The notes below the pieces were generated by a model. It was not told the DNA's origin and ran no database searches. It worked only from the letters and a program-made list of their open reading frames with translations. Below, piece by piece: positions 7,761 to 16,791 of a DNA stretch of 64,000 bases. The first letter of the stretch is position 1, and each line of letters begins with the position of its first letter. Source of the DNA: Foetidibacter luteolus (lineage in GTDB: Bacteria; Bacteroidota; Bacteroidia; Chitinophagales; Chitinophagaceae); the NCBI RefSeq assembly GCF_009650435.1, contig NZ_VVIP01000081.1, forward strand, positions 1 through 64,000, written 5' to 3'. The translations under genes and the position numbers were made by a program.

Positions 7761-9371
7761 TTATCTTGGCGCAACCAACTCAAACAATTCCTTGTCTAAT
7801 TGAGGTTTAACAGCGCAGGTATTGTCAAAATGCATGGTGGCAGTGTTGCCGCTGTTGTAGGCAGGCCATTCAGGCAAACCGCTGTTGTTGGGGTTACCTT
7901 TTTTGGCAAAGTTTATCCATGCGCTGCTTACTTTATCAGCAAGGGCATAAGCTTCTTTGGTACCGCCCGTCATTTCTGCACAACGGTGAATATTATTGAA
8001 GGCAAAACCCAGCTCCATGCAGTGCATCGCTTTGTACTTTCCATCCAGCACCGGCGATTGCCAGGTAAACAGGTACATGTACACCGGTGCACCACCGCTA
8101 ATGGATGATTTTTCATTGGCCTGGTATACGGCGCCCGGCCTGAAGAGCACATCTACATCCAGCAGGTCGCTGGGCTTGGTATCGTTGGGATAAGCTTTTT
8201 TTACGGCTGCTATATACGCGTTGGCTTTATCCTTGTAGCGGTTGGTAATAAACTCATTTATCTTTTTCAGAGGCGCATTGCTTAGGCCTGCGCCCAGCGA
8301 TGGCATAAACTCATTCTTAACCGTGCCTATAAGCAGCGGTATGTTTTTAGACAATTCAAAAGCTTCTTTTGAAAATAGCTGGTAAGGCAGGTCTTCTCCA
8401 TCCACACTGGGGCCCCAGCTTAATCCAAAGCCAGGAATTGGTTTGCCTTCGGCCTTTAATTTTTCTGCTACCACAGCCAGTGCCTTTTTACCGGCCTGGC
8501 TCAACTGCGCAAAGGGTACCTTCTGCAGGCTGTCAGCCTGGTCTGGCTGCAGGTTAAGCTGCTTTAATACTTCGGCGCTGATAGATTGTGTAGTGGTTTT
8601 ATCCAGCATGGCGCCCCTGAACGATCCGCTCTGGTTGATGGCTTTGTGAAACAGCCCTTTTGCCGAGGGCATGGCCATGAGCGTGTTTACTTTCGCGCCA
8701 CCGCCCGATTGCCCGAAAATGGTAACATTACCTGCATCACCGCCAAAACTGGCTATGTTGTCCCGTACCCATTCCAGCGCTGCTTTAATATCCAGCATGC
8801 TGTTGTTGGCGGAATGTTTGTATTTATCGCCATAGGCGGATAAGTCAAGAAAGCCCAGTATGTTAAGCCGGTGGTTGATGGAAACCACTACCACATCTCC
8901 TTTTTTAGCCAGGTTTTCGCCGTCGTAAGAAGGAAGCTCCTGCGATGAGCCCGCAGTAAAACCGCCGCCATGTATCCAAAACATTACCGGTCTCTTTTTG
9001 CCATCGTTAATACCGGGCGTCCACACATTTAATACCAGGCAGTTTTCGTTGGTATAGCCCCAGTTATGATTAAAAACAAATTCACTTTCGTCTTGTACAG
9101 CGGTAGTTGGGTCAATCAAAGGGGCCACTGGTCCATACGTCATAGAGCTGCGCACATCCTGCCAGGCTGCTGGTTTTTGAGGTGCTTCAAAACGATTAGC
9201 CTGTGCGTAAGGTATACCCTTATAGGTAAATATGCCGTTATTAATGTAGCCTCTTAACTTACCCGAATTAGTTTCCGTAACGGCGGTTGTTTCGCCGGTT
9301 AATAGCTGGGCTTGCACAAAAAGTTGAGTGGCAAATACAAGCAGCAGGAGTGTGGCAACTTTTTTCATCAT
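7761..9371 (-). CDS. Type-B carboxylesterase, exported
   Basis: 536-residue alpha/beta hydrolase of the carboxylesterase/cholinesterase family. It has a signal peptide (residues 1-21), the second family signature in the form NENCLVLNVW (108-117), the oxyanion-hole HGGGF (134-138), and the nucleophile elbow GQSGGG with Ser222. The acidic partner is likely the Glu of VKNEF and the base the His of AMHCMEL. The elbow carries Gly rather than the common Glu/Ala pair (GESAG), a variation seen in bacterial members. It should cleave carboxylic esters in the periplasm. It lies 0.6 kb after susCD on the same strand, behind hairpins and repeats, so co-transcription is doubtful although a shared role in polymer use is possible. 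Confidence 0.9.
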   Translation of the reverse strand: MMKKVATLLLLVFATQLFVQAQLLTGETTAVTETNSGKLRGYINNGIFTYKGIPYAQANRFEAPQKPAAWQDVRSSMTYGPVAPLIDPTTAVQDESEFVFNHNWGYTNENCLVLNVWTPGINDGKKRPVMFWIHGGGFTAGSSQELPSYDGENLAKKGDVVVVSINHRLNILGFLDLSAYGDKYKHSANNSMLDIKAALEWVRDNIASFGGDAGNVTIFGQSGGGAKVNTLMAMPSAKGLFHKAINQSGSFRGAMLDKTTTQSISAEVLKQLNLQPDQADSLQKVPFAQLSQAGKKALAVVAEKLKAEGKPIPGFGLSWGPSVDGEDLPYQLFSKEAFELSKNIPLLIGTVKNEFMPSLGAGLSNAPLKKINEFITNRYKDKANAYIAAVKKAYPNDTKPSDLLDVDVLFRPGAVYQANEKSSISGGAPVYMYLFTWQSPVLDGKYKAMHCMELGFAFNNIHRCAEMTGGTKEAYALADKVSSAWINFAKKGNPNNSGLPEWPAYNSGNTATMHFDNTCAVKPQLDKELFELVAPR

Positions 9372-9449
9372 ATTTTCTTATTGGTTAGTCAATTTTTTTA
9401 ATTGATTTATTTGGGGCCGTCAGTTGTAGGAATATTTCTGTGCTTTTGT

Positions 9450-9560
9450 TCCGGCTGTCCGCTGCAACTCCGCCGCAACAGCTTTCGCACAAAGCCTTCA
9501 GCGGGGTTTCCGCTTCCATCCGGCTGCCCTTCGCCGATGGTATTTCTTCCGGGCAACAGC
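9450..9560 (+). repeat. Interspersed repeat R4, copy a
   Basis: Contains GCAACTCCGCC, CACAAAGCCTTCAGCGGGGT and TCCGCTTCCATCCGG in the same order as the reverse complement of 32647-32755. Intergenic and non-coding. Confidence 0.65.
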
Positions 9561-9822
9561 CCAGGCGGATAAGTTGTGGCATCAGCTATTTTTACCTGAT
9601 AGTTTAGTAGCTATACTTTGTTTGCCGGCAGGCCGGGTGCTTGCTATTCTGTGTTTCTCATTGTTTCTTTTCCAACACTTTTCCGGTTGTTATAATCTAT
9701 GCATACTGACAGTATTGACCCGCTCTGGTATGTGTTTGTTCTGCAATGCCCGCCGATAGGGAAAGGATAAGCTTATAAAGGGTTTGCTAACCGTTATGCT
9801 GCTGCACCATGCTGCATAACGG
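9561..9822. other. Intergenic stretch, no gene
   Basis: Short frames only, without recognisable start context or family features. No RNA gene is seen. Confidence 0.4.
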
Positions 9823-9882
9823 GCAAAGCGTACAAGAGTGCGACGCAACGATGCCTCATAGCAGTAATACTGCCGGGCCCAT
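9823..9882 (+). repeat. Interspersed repeat R1, copy b
   Basis: Subtype with CGTACAAGAGTGCGACGCAAC and a TGCCGGGCCCATAA end. The core TGCGACGCAAC is at 9839-9849. The copies at 16703-16775 and 52697-52758 share this subtype. Confidence 0.8.
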
Positions 9883-9895
9883 AATCATTCTTCTG

Positions 9896-9957
9896 CTTAT
9901 GCCTGCATTTGCAGGCATAAGATAAGGCGTTTGGGTTGATAGCCACAAACGCCTTAT
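9896..9957. terminator. Two adjacent hairpins after susD
   Basis: CTTATGCCTGCA/TGCAGGCATAAG (9896-9921, perfect 12-bp stem, 2-base loop) is followed directly by ATAAGGCGTTTG (9922-9933) pairing with CAAACGCCTTAT (9946-9957) and a T-rich tail on the plus side. They lie 39 bases past the stop of susD on the minus strand. End of transcription is the likely role; the poor T-tract on the minus side keeps this tentative. Confidence 0.5.
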
Positions 9958-9995
9958 TTGTTTTCTCATGAAACCTGCTTATTCTGCTTATTATA

Positions 9996-11729
9996 TCAGT
10001 AACCCGGGTTTTGCTCTATACCGGGAATGTTGGTGATTACCGCGGAAGGAATGGGGTAATATTCGTGCTTGCCCGCGGTAAATTTTGCATCTTTAAGTGT
10101 AGTTGGCCGCCTTACTGCTTCTACAGTAAGGTAGGCGTTTATTTCTGTAGCCGCAATGCCCCAGCGCACCAGGTCGAAAAAGCGTATGCCTTCCATACCC
10201 AGTTCCAGCTTTCTTTCGAACCTAACGGCTTTGCGGGCTGCATCCTGGCTGGCAAATGCGGTTGTATATAAACCTACTTTGTACGTGGCATAAGAAGCAG
10301 CGGAAGCGGCATCAAAATAAGGACCTGCATTGGATGGGGCGTACTTGCCGGCACGTTCCCTCACCATGTTAATGTAAGTTCTGGCCATTTCCAGGTTGTT
10401 GGTTTCAATTTCGGCTTCGGCCGCCATCAGCAGTACATCCGCGTAGCGCATAATGGTGTAATTTAAGGCGTTGGAGCTGTAGCCCCAGCCAACCTTGCCG
10501 GCAGTGCTGCCTTCATCGGCCTTGTAATAAGTATTTTTCTTGGGGCTGTAGGGACCGCCGTAAGTAACATCGCGGATCCAGTCCCTGCCGGGATGGTTAC
10601 CCCAGTCGAAATAAGGAACACCCCTTCTGCCTACTGTCCAGTCAAGCCGCGGGTCAAGATTACCGGTGTACATCACAAAAGAAGCGTCGTTGGAAAGGAA
10701 GGCTTCATCCGATGTAACATTGGCGGCATTGTATGTATCGGGCATCGGCAGGCCGGTTGCATCTGTTTTAAAAGAATTGACCATGTTTTGCGAAGGCTGG
10801 AAGAAACCACAGCAACCACCGGGTTTGCTGCCCCCGCCATGAGGATAGTTAAGAATGTTATCGTAGTTGGCATTGGTGGTGGAGCCATCGCCGTAAGAAG
10901 ACTGTATGGCAAATATGGTTTCTGAATTATTCTCTTTATTTACCCTGAAGTTGTCGTGATAGTTATCAGTTAAGGCATATTTAACGCCCTGGGAGTTTTT
11001 ACCGCTGGCTATGATGGTAGTAAACAAGGCTTTGGCATCTGCATATTTTTTTTGAAACATATAAGCTTTTGCCAGGAAGGAGGCGGCAGCCCATTTGTTT
11101 GCACTGCCCCGGTATTGTTTTGTTTCATCCAGGTTATCGTAAGCGAATTTAAAGTCAGCTTCAATTTTAGGCCATATATCTTCTGTGTTGGTGCCACCTT
11201 TATGGTCAGTGGTGTTCTCATCAATAAACGGCACGTTGTTCCACATTTTTTTGGCTTCAAAATGGTGGTGAGCCCTTATGAACCTTGCCTCGGCTTCCAC
11301 CTGTATTTTTTCAGCGTCGGTCATGTCTGTAACATTTGCCAGCACTTTCAATACATTATTGGCCTGGCCAATGCCATCGTAAGTACCATCCCATTTGGCC
11401 AAAACCAACACATTGGCAGGCGTAAGTTCAAAACGCATAACGGGGTTATCATCCACACGGTCAGTAAACTCTGTGCCCTTGTAAGCATCGCCACCAGCCA
11501 TGCTGCCCCACTCCCAGTTGCTGGCGCCTTCGGATATGGCGCCTTCGCGGCCATCCAGCGTGGCATAGGCATTAACCAGCAGGCCATTAACGCCTTTTTT
11601 GTTGGTAAGCTGGCTTAGGTCGTAAACACCCCTTAAAGGCGGGTTAAGAAACTCCTTGCATGCAGCAACAACGGATACCGCGGCAATGCACAACAACAGG
11701 TAAATTATATTTTTAAGTTTCATAATCAT
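9996..11729 (-). CDS. SusD/RagB-family glycan-binding lipoprotein
   Basis: 577-residue SusD-like protein. The lipobox VVAAC puts the acylated Cys at about residue 24. The N-terminal SusD-like helical TPR region and the C-terminal RagB/SusD region (ending IPSAVITNIPGIEQNPGY) are both present. The late segment with RYADVLLMAAEAEIE and the KAVRFERKLELGMEGIRFFDLVRWG stretch is typical of the family. SusD proteins cap the SusC barrel on the cell surface and deliver oligosaccharides or peptides. The gene follows susC with a 13-bp gap. Two ATGs (11729 and 11723) are possible starts; the outer one is used. Confidence 0.95.
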   Translation of the reverse strand: MIMKLKNIIYLLLCIAAVSVVAACKEFLNPPLRGVYDLSQLTNKKGVNGLLVNAYATLDGREGAISEGASNWEWGSMAGGDAYKGTEFTDRVDDNPVMRFELTPANVLVLAKWDGTYDGIGQANNVLKVLANVTDMTDAEKIQVEAEARFIRAHHHFEAKKMWNNVPFIDENTTDHKGGTNTEDIWPKIEADFKFAYDNLDETKQYRGSANKWAAASFLAKAYMFQKKYADAKALFTTIIASGKNSQGVKYALTDNYHDNFRVNKENNSETIFAIQSSYGDGSTTNANYDNILNYPHGGGSKPGGCCGFFQPSQNMVNSFKTDATGLPMPDTYNAANVTSDEAFLSNDASFVMYTGNLDPRLDWTVGRRGVPYFDWGNHPGRDWIRDVTYGGPYSPKKNTYYKADEGSTAGKVGWGYSSNALNYTIMRYADVLLMAAEAEIETNNLEMARTYINMVRERAGKYAPSNAGPYFDAASAASYATYKVGLYTTAFASQDAARKAVRFERKLELGMEGIRFFDLVRWGIAATEINAYLTVEAVRRPTTLKDAKFTAGKHEYYPIPSAVITNIPGIEQNPGY

Positions 11730-11742
11730 AGCTTTTTAAAAA

Positions 11743-14700
11743 TCAGAAAGTAACATTAAGGCCAAATAAAAATTGTTTGGGGTTAGGGAAGCCGCTTTGG
11801 TCAACACCTAAAACATAATCCCCTGCGCTGCCTGCATTACGCTGGGCACGCTGTACGTTAAGGTCTGGGTCGGCCCCGGTATAATTGGTAATGGTAAACA
11901 GGTTTTGTGCCTGTATGTAAAGCCTGGCCTTTTGCAACTTTATTTTGTTCATAACGTTGGCCGGTATGGTGTAGCCCAACTGGAGGTTCCTGGCCCGGAA
12001 ATAAGAACCCTTTTCAACATAGTATGAGTTGGATTCGTTTGTTACAAAGCCACCGGGGACGTTAAAACCTTCCTGCAGCAAAGGCAGTTTGGCGTTGGTG
12101 TTGCTGCTGGTCCAGGAGTCGTACAAAACCCTGTCGCTAACACCGCCCACAAAACCCCGCATGTCGGTGTACCACTTGGTATAGTTGTAGATATCGTTGC
12201 CATAGTTCCAGTAGAAGAAGGCACTGAAATCGAATAGCTTGTAGTTAAGCCCTATGTTAAAGCCCATTTGAAATTTGGGGTGCGGGTTGCCGATAACACC
12301 TGCATCGTCCGCATTGATGTTACCATCCCCGTTCCTGTCAAGATAACGCCAGGTACCCACTTTGGCAGACTGTCCTGCTAATTTTGTGCCTTTCGCTACA
12401 TCATCTTCTGTATTGTAAAAGCCAATTACCTGGTAACCCCAGTAGGTTGAAATAGGTAAGCCTTTGTCAATTTTAATGGCGTTGGAGAACCTGTCAAGCC
12501 CGTAGTAAAAGGGATTGCCCGCATCGTTAAGCTTCACTACCTCGTTTTTATAGCGGGAGAAGTTTACCTGTACATCGTAAGAAAGATCGCCGGTAATATT
12601 GCCCCTGTTGGTTACAGAGAACTCAATACCTGTATTGCGCATCGTGCCTATGTTTTCGTTTGGCTGTGTTACAGTAGGTTCTGTGTTAATCCTGTTACGG
12701 GGTATCAACAGGTCCTTGGTATCGTTCTGGTAAACGTTGAAATCGAATGCCCATTTACCGTTGAGTATGGTAAGGTCGAAACCGATATTCTTGGAAACGG
12801 TGGTTTCCCATTTTGTGGAGTCATTGCCCAGGGTGCCTTGCCGGTAACCCAGCAGGGCCGATGTGTTTGTTCCATTAAGGTCGTAGTTGCCAAAACCGGG
12901 GCCTGTGCGGAAAGTTGAGTAAGGATTAAAGGCGCCGTTGTTGGATATATTTCCTACCTGGCCATAACCGCCCCTTATTTTAAAGTCGGTAATCCAGCTT
13001 ATGGATTTCATGAAAGTTTCTTCTGATAACCTCCAGCCGAAACCAACGGAGGGAAAATAGCCGGCCCTGTTGGCAATGCCGAATACAGAAGCTTCATCCC
13101 TTCTTAAAGTTGCATTAAGCAGGTATTTGCTTCTGAAAGAGTAATCCAAACGCCCGAACTGGGAAAAAATAGTTACTACATCTTCCCTTACCTGGCTAAC
13201 ATTCCTGTCGCCAGCGGCAGTGCCTGCATTACTGAGGGAGATAAAGTCAGCATTATCCAAATCGAAATTCTGGCCAAATGCGGTTATTTCTTTGTAATAT
13301 CTTCTGATGGCTTCGGTACCAAGCAGCAACTTAATATCATGGTCGTCGGCTATGGTTTTTTGAAAAGTAAGTGTGTTGGTCCAGGTCCAGTCAATACCAT
13401 TGATAGTCCTTTCCGTTAATTGGGTAGTGCCCTGGTTTTCTGACCTTTCATAAGTTTTCCTTGATATGTCTTTGCCAAAGTTGTCAAAGATGTCTGCACC
13501 AAAAGAAGTCTTTAATGTGGCCCATTTTACCGGCTGCAGTTCCGCAAATACGTTACCAAACAGGCGGGTGGTAATATTCTTATCATCCTGGTCCCTTATA
13601 AGGTTAGCAACCGGGTTAGAACCGTTGCCCGACTGGCCAACACCGTTACCGCCAAAACCACCCTTAATATCATAAACCGGAATGTAAGGCACCATGCGGT
13701 AAGCCCAAGACCATGCGCCGCCTTCGCCCCTTTGTTCGCCGCCAAGCCTTGTTTGGTAGCTAAGCTGTGCGTTTTCTCCTAAACGAAGCCATGGGGTAGG
13801 TTTAAAAGACGTATTGAAACGTACCAGGTAACGCCTGAAATTGGTTTTTACAATGGTACCCTGCTGGTCAAAATAGTTCATACCCAGGGAGTAGGTGGCC
13901 CTTTCATTACCGCCGGACGCAGTCACCTGGTGGCTTTGCATCAACCCTTTCTGCAATATTTCTTTAAACCAATCGGTACCTGATGGACTGGTTTTTAAAA
14001 TCTGGTACAGCGGGCTTAACGAGTATAAATCGGGGTTTGCCCTGGGGTCACTGGCAGAAACACCGCCTTTAAAATCGCTGCTGACCACAATGTAATCCGG
14101 TACACTAAAACTGCCGGGAGCACCAAAAACAGGATGGCTGCCTGCGCCGCTCCTGTTAAGGTACTGAACGTACTCCTGGTTATCCAACATTTTGGGTATC
14201 ATGTTATTGGTAACAGACTGTACGCCAACATAACCTTCATAATTTACTTCCGTTCTGCCTGCCCTGCCCTGTTTGGTGGTAATGATTACCACGCCATTGG
14301 CGGCACGTGTACCATAGATAGCAGATGAAGTACCATCCTTCAATATCTGCATGGAAGCCACATCCTGGGGGTTAACATTAGACGGGTCGGAAGTAGGCAC
14401 CCCATCAATTACATACAACGGCTCGTTACTGCCGCCTGATTGAAAACCACGGATACGCACCACGGCAGGAGAGCCCGGGGCGCCACTGCCGCTTACCGTA
14501 ACGCCGGTAGCACGGCCCTGCAACTGGGCACCGAGGTTGGCGGCAGGCGTAGATTTTAATTCGGCCACATCTACTACCGCTACAGCGCCAATGATGTCTT
14601 TTTTGCGCTGGGAAGAGTAGCCTGTGATCACTACTTCGCTAAGGCCGCCGGCCCTTTCTTTCATAGCTACCGTTACTGAAGTAGTATTGGTTACATCCAC

Positions 14701-14967
14701 TACCACTTCTTCAAAGCCGATGAATGAAACCACAAGTGACTTTACATCGGGTGGAACAGTAATGGAAAATGAGCCATCTGCTTCGGCAACAGTGGCTATC
14801 TTGGTACCGAGGGCAGTAATAGTAGCCCCTGGTATGGGTTGGTTGTCAGACGCATGTGTAACCTTTCCGGTTATTTTCTTTTGCGCCAGGGCAACAGTAC
14901 TTAACATGAGGCAAGCAAGCATAAGGGGTAATAGCTTCGCCTTGCGGGTTAGAAATTTTTGCTTCAT
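11743..14967 (-). CDS. SusC/RagA TonB-linked outer-membrane transporter
   Basis: 1,074-residue protein with a signal peptide ending at ALAQ (about residue 28). A carboxypeptidase-D-regulatory-like domain follows (KITGKVTHASDNQPIPGATI region, ~30-110), then a TonB plug (~115-235, with PLYVIDGVP and ASAxxYGTRAANGVV-type motifs) and a long beta-barrel ending in the aromatic QFLFGLNVTF. It lacks the N-terminal STN domain used for sigma signalling, so control by FecR is not expected. It should import a large substrate across the outer membrane with the partner at 9996-11729. It is divergent from the AraC-family gene at 15687. Confidence 0.95.
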   Translation of the reverse strand: MKQKFLTRKAKLLPLMLACLMLSTVALAQKKITGKVTHASDNQPIPGATITALGTKIATVAEADGSFSITVPPDVKSLVVSFIGFEEVVVDVTNTTSVTVAMKERAGGLSEVVITGYSSQRKKDIIGAVAVVDVAELKSTPAANLGAQLQGRATGVTVSGSGAPGSPAVVRIRGFQSGGSNEPLYVIDGVPTSDPSNVNPQDVASMQILKDGTSSAIYGTRAANGVVIITTKQGRAGRTEVNYEGYVGVQSVTNNMIPKMLDNQEYVQYLNRSGAGSHPVFGAPGSFSVPDYIVVSSDFKGGVSASDPRANPDLYSLSPLYQILKTSPSGTDWFKEILQKGLMQSHQVTASGGNERATYSLGMNYFDQQGTIVKTNFRRYLVRFNTSFKPTPWLRLGENAQLSYQTRLGGEQRGEGGAWSWAYRMVPYIPVYDIKGGFGGNGVGQSGNGSNPVANLIRDQDDKNITTRLFGNVFAELQPVKWATLKTSFGADIFDNFGKDISRKTYERSENQGTTQLTERTINGIDWTWTNTLTFQKTIADDHDIKLLLGTEAIRRYYKEITAFGQNFDLDNADFISLSNAGTAAGDRNVSQVREDVVTIFSQFGRLDYSFRSKYLLNATLRRDEASVFGIANRAGYFPSVGFGWRLSEETFMKSISWITDFKIRGGYGQVGNISNNGAFNPYSTFRTGPGFGNYDLNGTNTSALLGYRQGTLGNDSTKWETTVSKNIGFDLTILNGKWAFDFNVYQNDTKDLLIPRNRINTEPTVTQPNENIGTMRNTGIEFSVTNRGNITGDLSYDVQVNFSRYKNEVVKLNDAGNPFYYGLDRFSNAIKIDKGLPISTYWGYQVIGFYNTEDDVAKGTKLAGQSAKVGTWRYLDRNGDGNINADDAGVIGNPHPKFQMGFNIGLNYKLFDFSAFFYWNYGNDIYNYTKWYTDMRGFVGGVSDRVLYDSWTSSNTNAKLPLLQEGFNVPGGFVTNESNSYYVEKGSYFRARNLQLGYTIPANVMNKIKLQKARLYIQAQNLFTITNYTGADPDLNVQRAQRNAGSAGDYVLGVDQSGFPNPKQFLFGLNVTF

Positions 14968-15686
14968 ACAACAACGCAGTTGGAATTGGTTATAAAAAAA
15001 TAGCTATTTGAACCCTCCGTGGGGAGGCTATGTTTTTTGCATTTTTTGGTTTTAAGGCAGCTTTACACCCACTTTTTTCTTTGTAAGTGCGACAAGTATT
15101 TTGCTATGTAATACATAGCAACAGCAGCATTACTGCCTTGTTGTGCACACAATTCTTTTAAGCTACAGGTTTGGAGAAAATCAGATACAGGCTCCCGCAT
15201 TTACAGTGCAGCTCAGCAATTGCAATCTTTAAACTTTAAATGTGGCGGTAAACTGTTTTGTTTATAAGCAACAGGTCTTGGCAAACCAATAACTGCCTGG
15301 GCAGGTGGCTGGCCATTTAGAGCATTTGACCTGATTTTCTTATGTGACTATTAATTATTTGTGTTTTAGCATTAAGCAATCATTCTGCAAACCGGGTTTG
15401 GCATTTTGTATGTAAAGTTTTTTCCAGGTTTCCGAAGAAGTTAAATAAGGCGTTTGGCTCTGAAAATCAACTTTTTTTATACATTTCTTCTGTTGGGTAC
15501 CATCCCCTGTTTGTTAAACTAAAATTAAATTTGATTTTTTTTCTACATTTGGATATTCGGAATATTCTTTGGACAATTGAAACATTCTGAGAAAAATACC
15601 CGGCACTGGATATGATAGTCACCATATTTTCAGGCCCACACTATAACCATTTATAAACACGACAACGCTTGCCAAAACACCTGCTT
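14968..15686. promoter_or_regulatory. Divergent control region of susCD and the AraC gene
   Basis: A 719-bp gap without a coding frame, AT-rich, flanked by two divergent genes. It contains a perfect palindrome at 15101-15121 and a TACATTTG box at 15544-15551 that fits TAnnTTTG for the AraC-family gene. No clear -33 partner is seen. It probably holds promoters of both genes and binding sites of the regulator. Confidence 0.55.
15101..15121. promoter_or_regulatory. Perfect 21-bp palindrome, candidate operator
   Basis: TTGCTATGTA at 15101-15110 and TACATAGCAA at 15112-15121 are exact complements around a single A. It lies 134 bp before the susC start and is the strongest symmetric site in the gap. 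Its binder is unknown; AraC-type regulators more often use direct repeats. Confidence 0.5.
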
Positions 15687-16568
15687 ATGACTTCCCTGAA
15701 AAGCAAACCCCTGCGCTATGGCCTGTATGGAAGACAGGATTTTTTGCTGCCCGATTTTATGCATTGCGAGCCAATGGGCGCCTACTCCGACGACCGGGAC
15801 GGTATTGTAAAAGAGCATATACATACCACACTTTTCCAGGTTTTTTTAATTGAAGAAGGTAAGCTGGAACTGGTGGTAGAAGGCGAAAAACGTTTGGTGG
15901 TGAGCCCTGCCATTATAACCATTCCTGAAAATACGGTGCATGGCATGCACGAGTTTGCCGGGCTGAAAGGGAAAGTGCTTACGCTTTCTACCTCCGTGCT
16001 GGAAAATTTTTTCAGTAACTCGCCACAGGCTTTGCTGGAACTGAACGTAACCCGTGTTGTATCTGAACTGCAGGACATGCCCTCTTTTATGGCAATCATT
16101 CATTTTGTCAACAGCCTTTGCCGGGAAATGAAAGAAGAACTGCCTGAGAAAAAACTTGTGCTGCACGGCTATTTTAACCTGTTGCTTGGGCTGGTTTACC
16201 GCCTTATCAGCAATAGCGGTACATCAGAAAAAATTGCTTTGCCGGAAAAAAGGGAGATACGATATTTTGCCAGCTTTCAGAAAATGGTAAAGCAATCTTA
16301 CACCCCTATGAAGCCGGTAAAACAATATGCACAGGAGTTGAACATTACCAGCGTACACCTTAACCGCATTTGCCAATCTACCGTGGGTAAATCGGCCCTG
16401 CATGTAATACACGATTTCCTGATACTGGAAGCTGAAAAATACCTGAAGCATACAGATTACAGCGTTTCTGAAATTGCTTACCGGCTAAATTTTGAAGACC
16501 CCGCTTATTTTTCCAGGTTCTTCAGCAAATACGCCGGTGTATCGCCCAGGCAGTTTAGGGAGAAGTAA
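15687..16568 (+). CDS. AraC-family transcriptional regulator
   Basis: 293 residues from the ATG at 15687; a TTG six codons earlier (15669) is in frame but less likely. The N-terminal ~150 residues form a cupin-like sensing domain (HTTLFQVFLIEEGKLELVVEG and the VHGMHEFAG stretch). The C-terminal ~100 residues hold two helix-turn-helix motifs (AQELNITSVHLNRICQ and VSEIAYRLNFEDPAYFSRFF) and the family end GVSPRQFREK. Its place opposite susCD suggests that it switches that transport pair in response to the imported compound. No membrane segment is present, so it is a cytoplasmic one-component regulator. Confidence 0.93.
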   Translation: MTSLKSKPLRYGLYGRQDFLLPDFMHCEPMGAYSDDRDGIVKEHIHTTLFQVFLIEEGKLELVVEGEKRLVVSPAIITIPENTVHGMHEFAGLKGKVLTLSTSVLENFFSNSPQALLELNVTRVVSELQDMPSFMAIIHFVNSLCREMKEELPEKKLVLHGYFNLLLGLVYRLISNSGTSEKIALPEKREIRYFASFQKMVKQSYTPMKPVKQYAQELNITSVHLNRICQSTVGKSALHVIHDFLILEAEKYLKHTDYSVSEIAYRLNFEDPAYFSRFFSKYAGVSPRQFREK

Positions 16569-16702
16569 AGGGCCGCCGGTTGCAGGTTTGGTGGCTTGCG
16601 GCGATTATCAAAGCCAGGTTAGTGGCTTGAAGGGGCGCCTTTTGTTTCCGGCCGATCTTCAAAGTCTCATAGATGCGGCAACAAAACTATCCTGCGGGAA
16701 AA

Positions 16703-16775
16703 GCCGCATAGCGGACAAAGCGTACAAGAGTGCGACGCAAGTAAAGCCTCATGGTAATCCTGCTGCCGGGCCCAT
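16703..16775 (+). repeat. Interspersed repeat R1, copy c
   Basis: GCGTACAAGAGTGCGACGCAA with the core at 16731-16740 and the TGCTGCCGGGCCCATAA end of the copy-b subtype. It lies between two convergent genes, 16 bases before the stop of the ABC-F gene. Confidence 0.8.
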
Positions 16776-16791
16776 AAAAATTCCTAATGGC

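Noticed and set aside
11052..11618. 188-codon plus-strand frame inside susD, and similar long antisense frames at 16492-17211 and 44954-45628
   Set aside because: Each lies opposite a well-supported gene and has no family features.
15013..15026. CCTCC/GGAGG hairpin near susC as a terminator
   Set aside because: Five-base stem in a leader region; no gene ends there on the plus strand.
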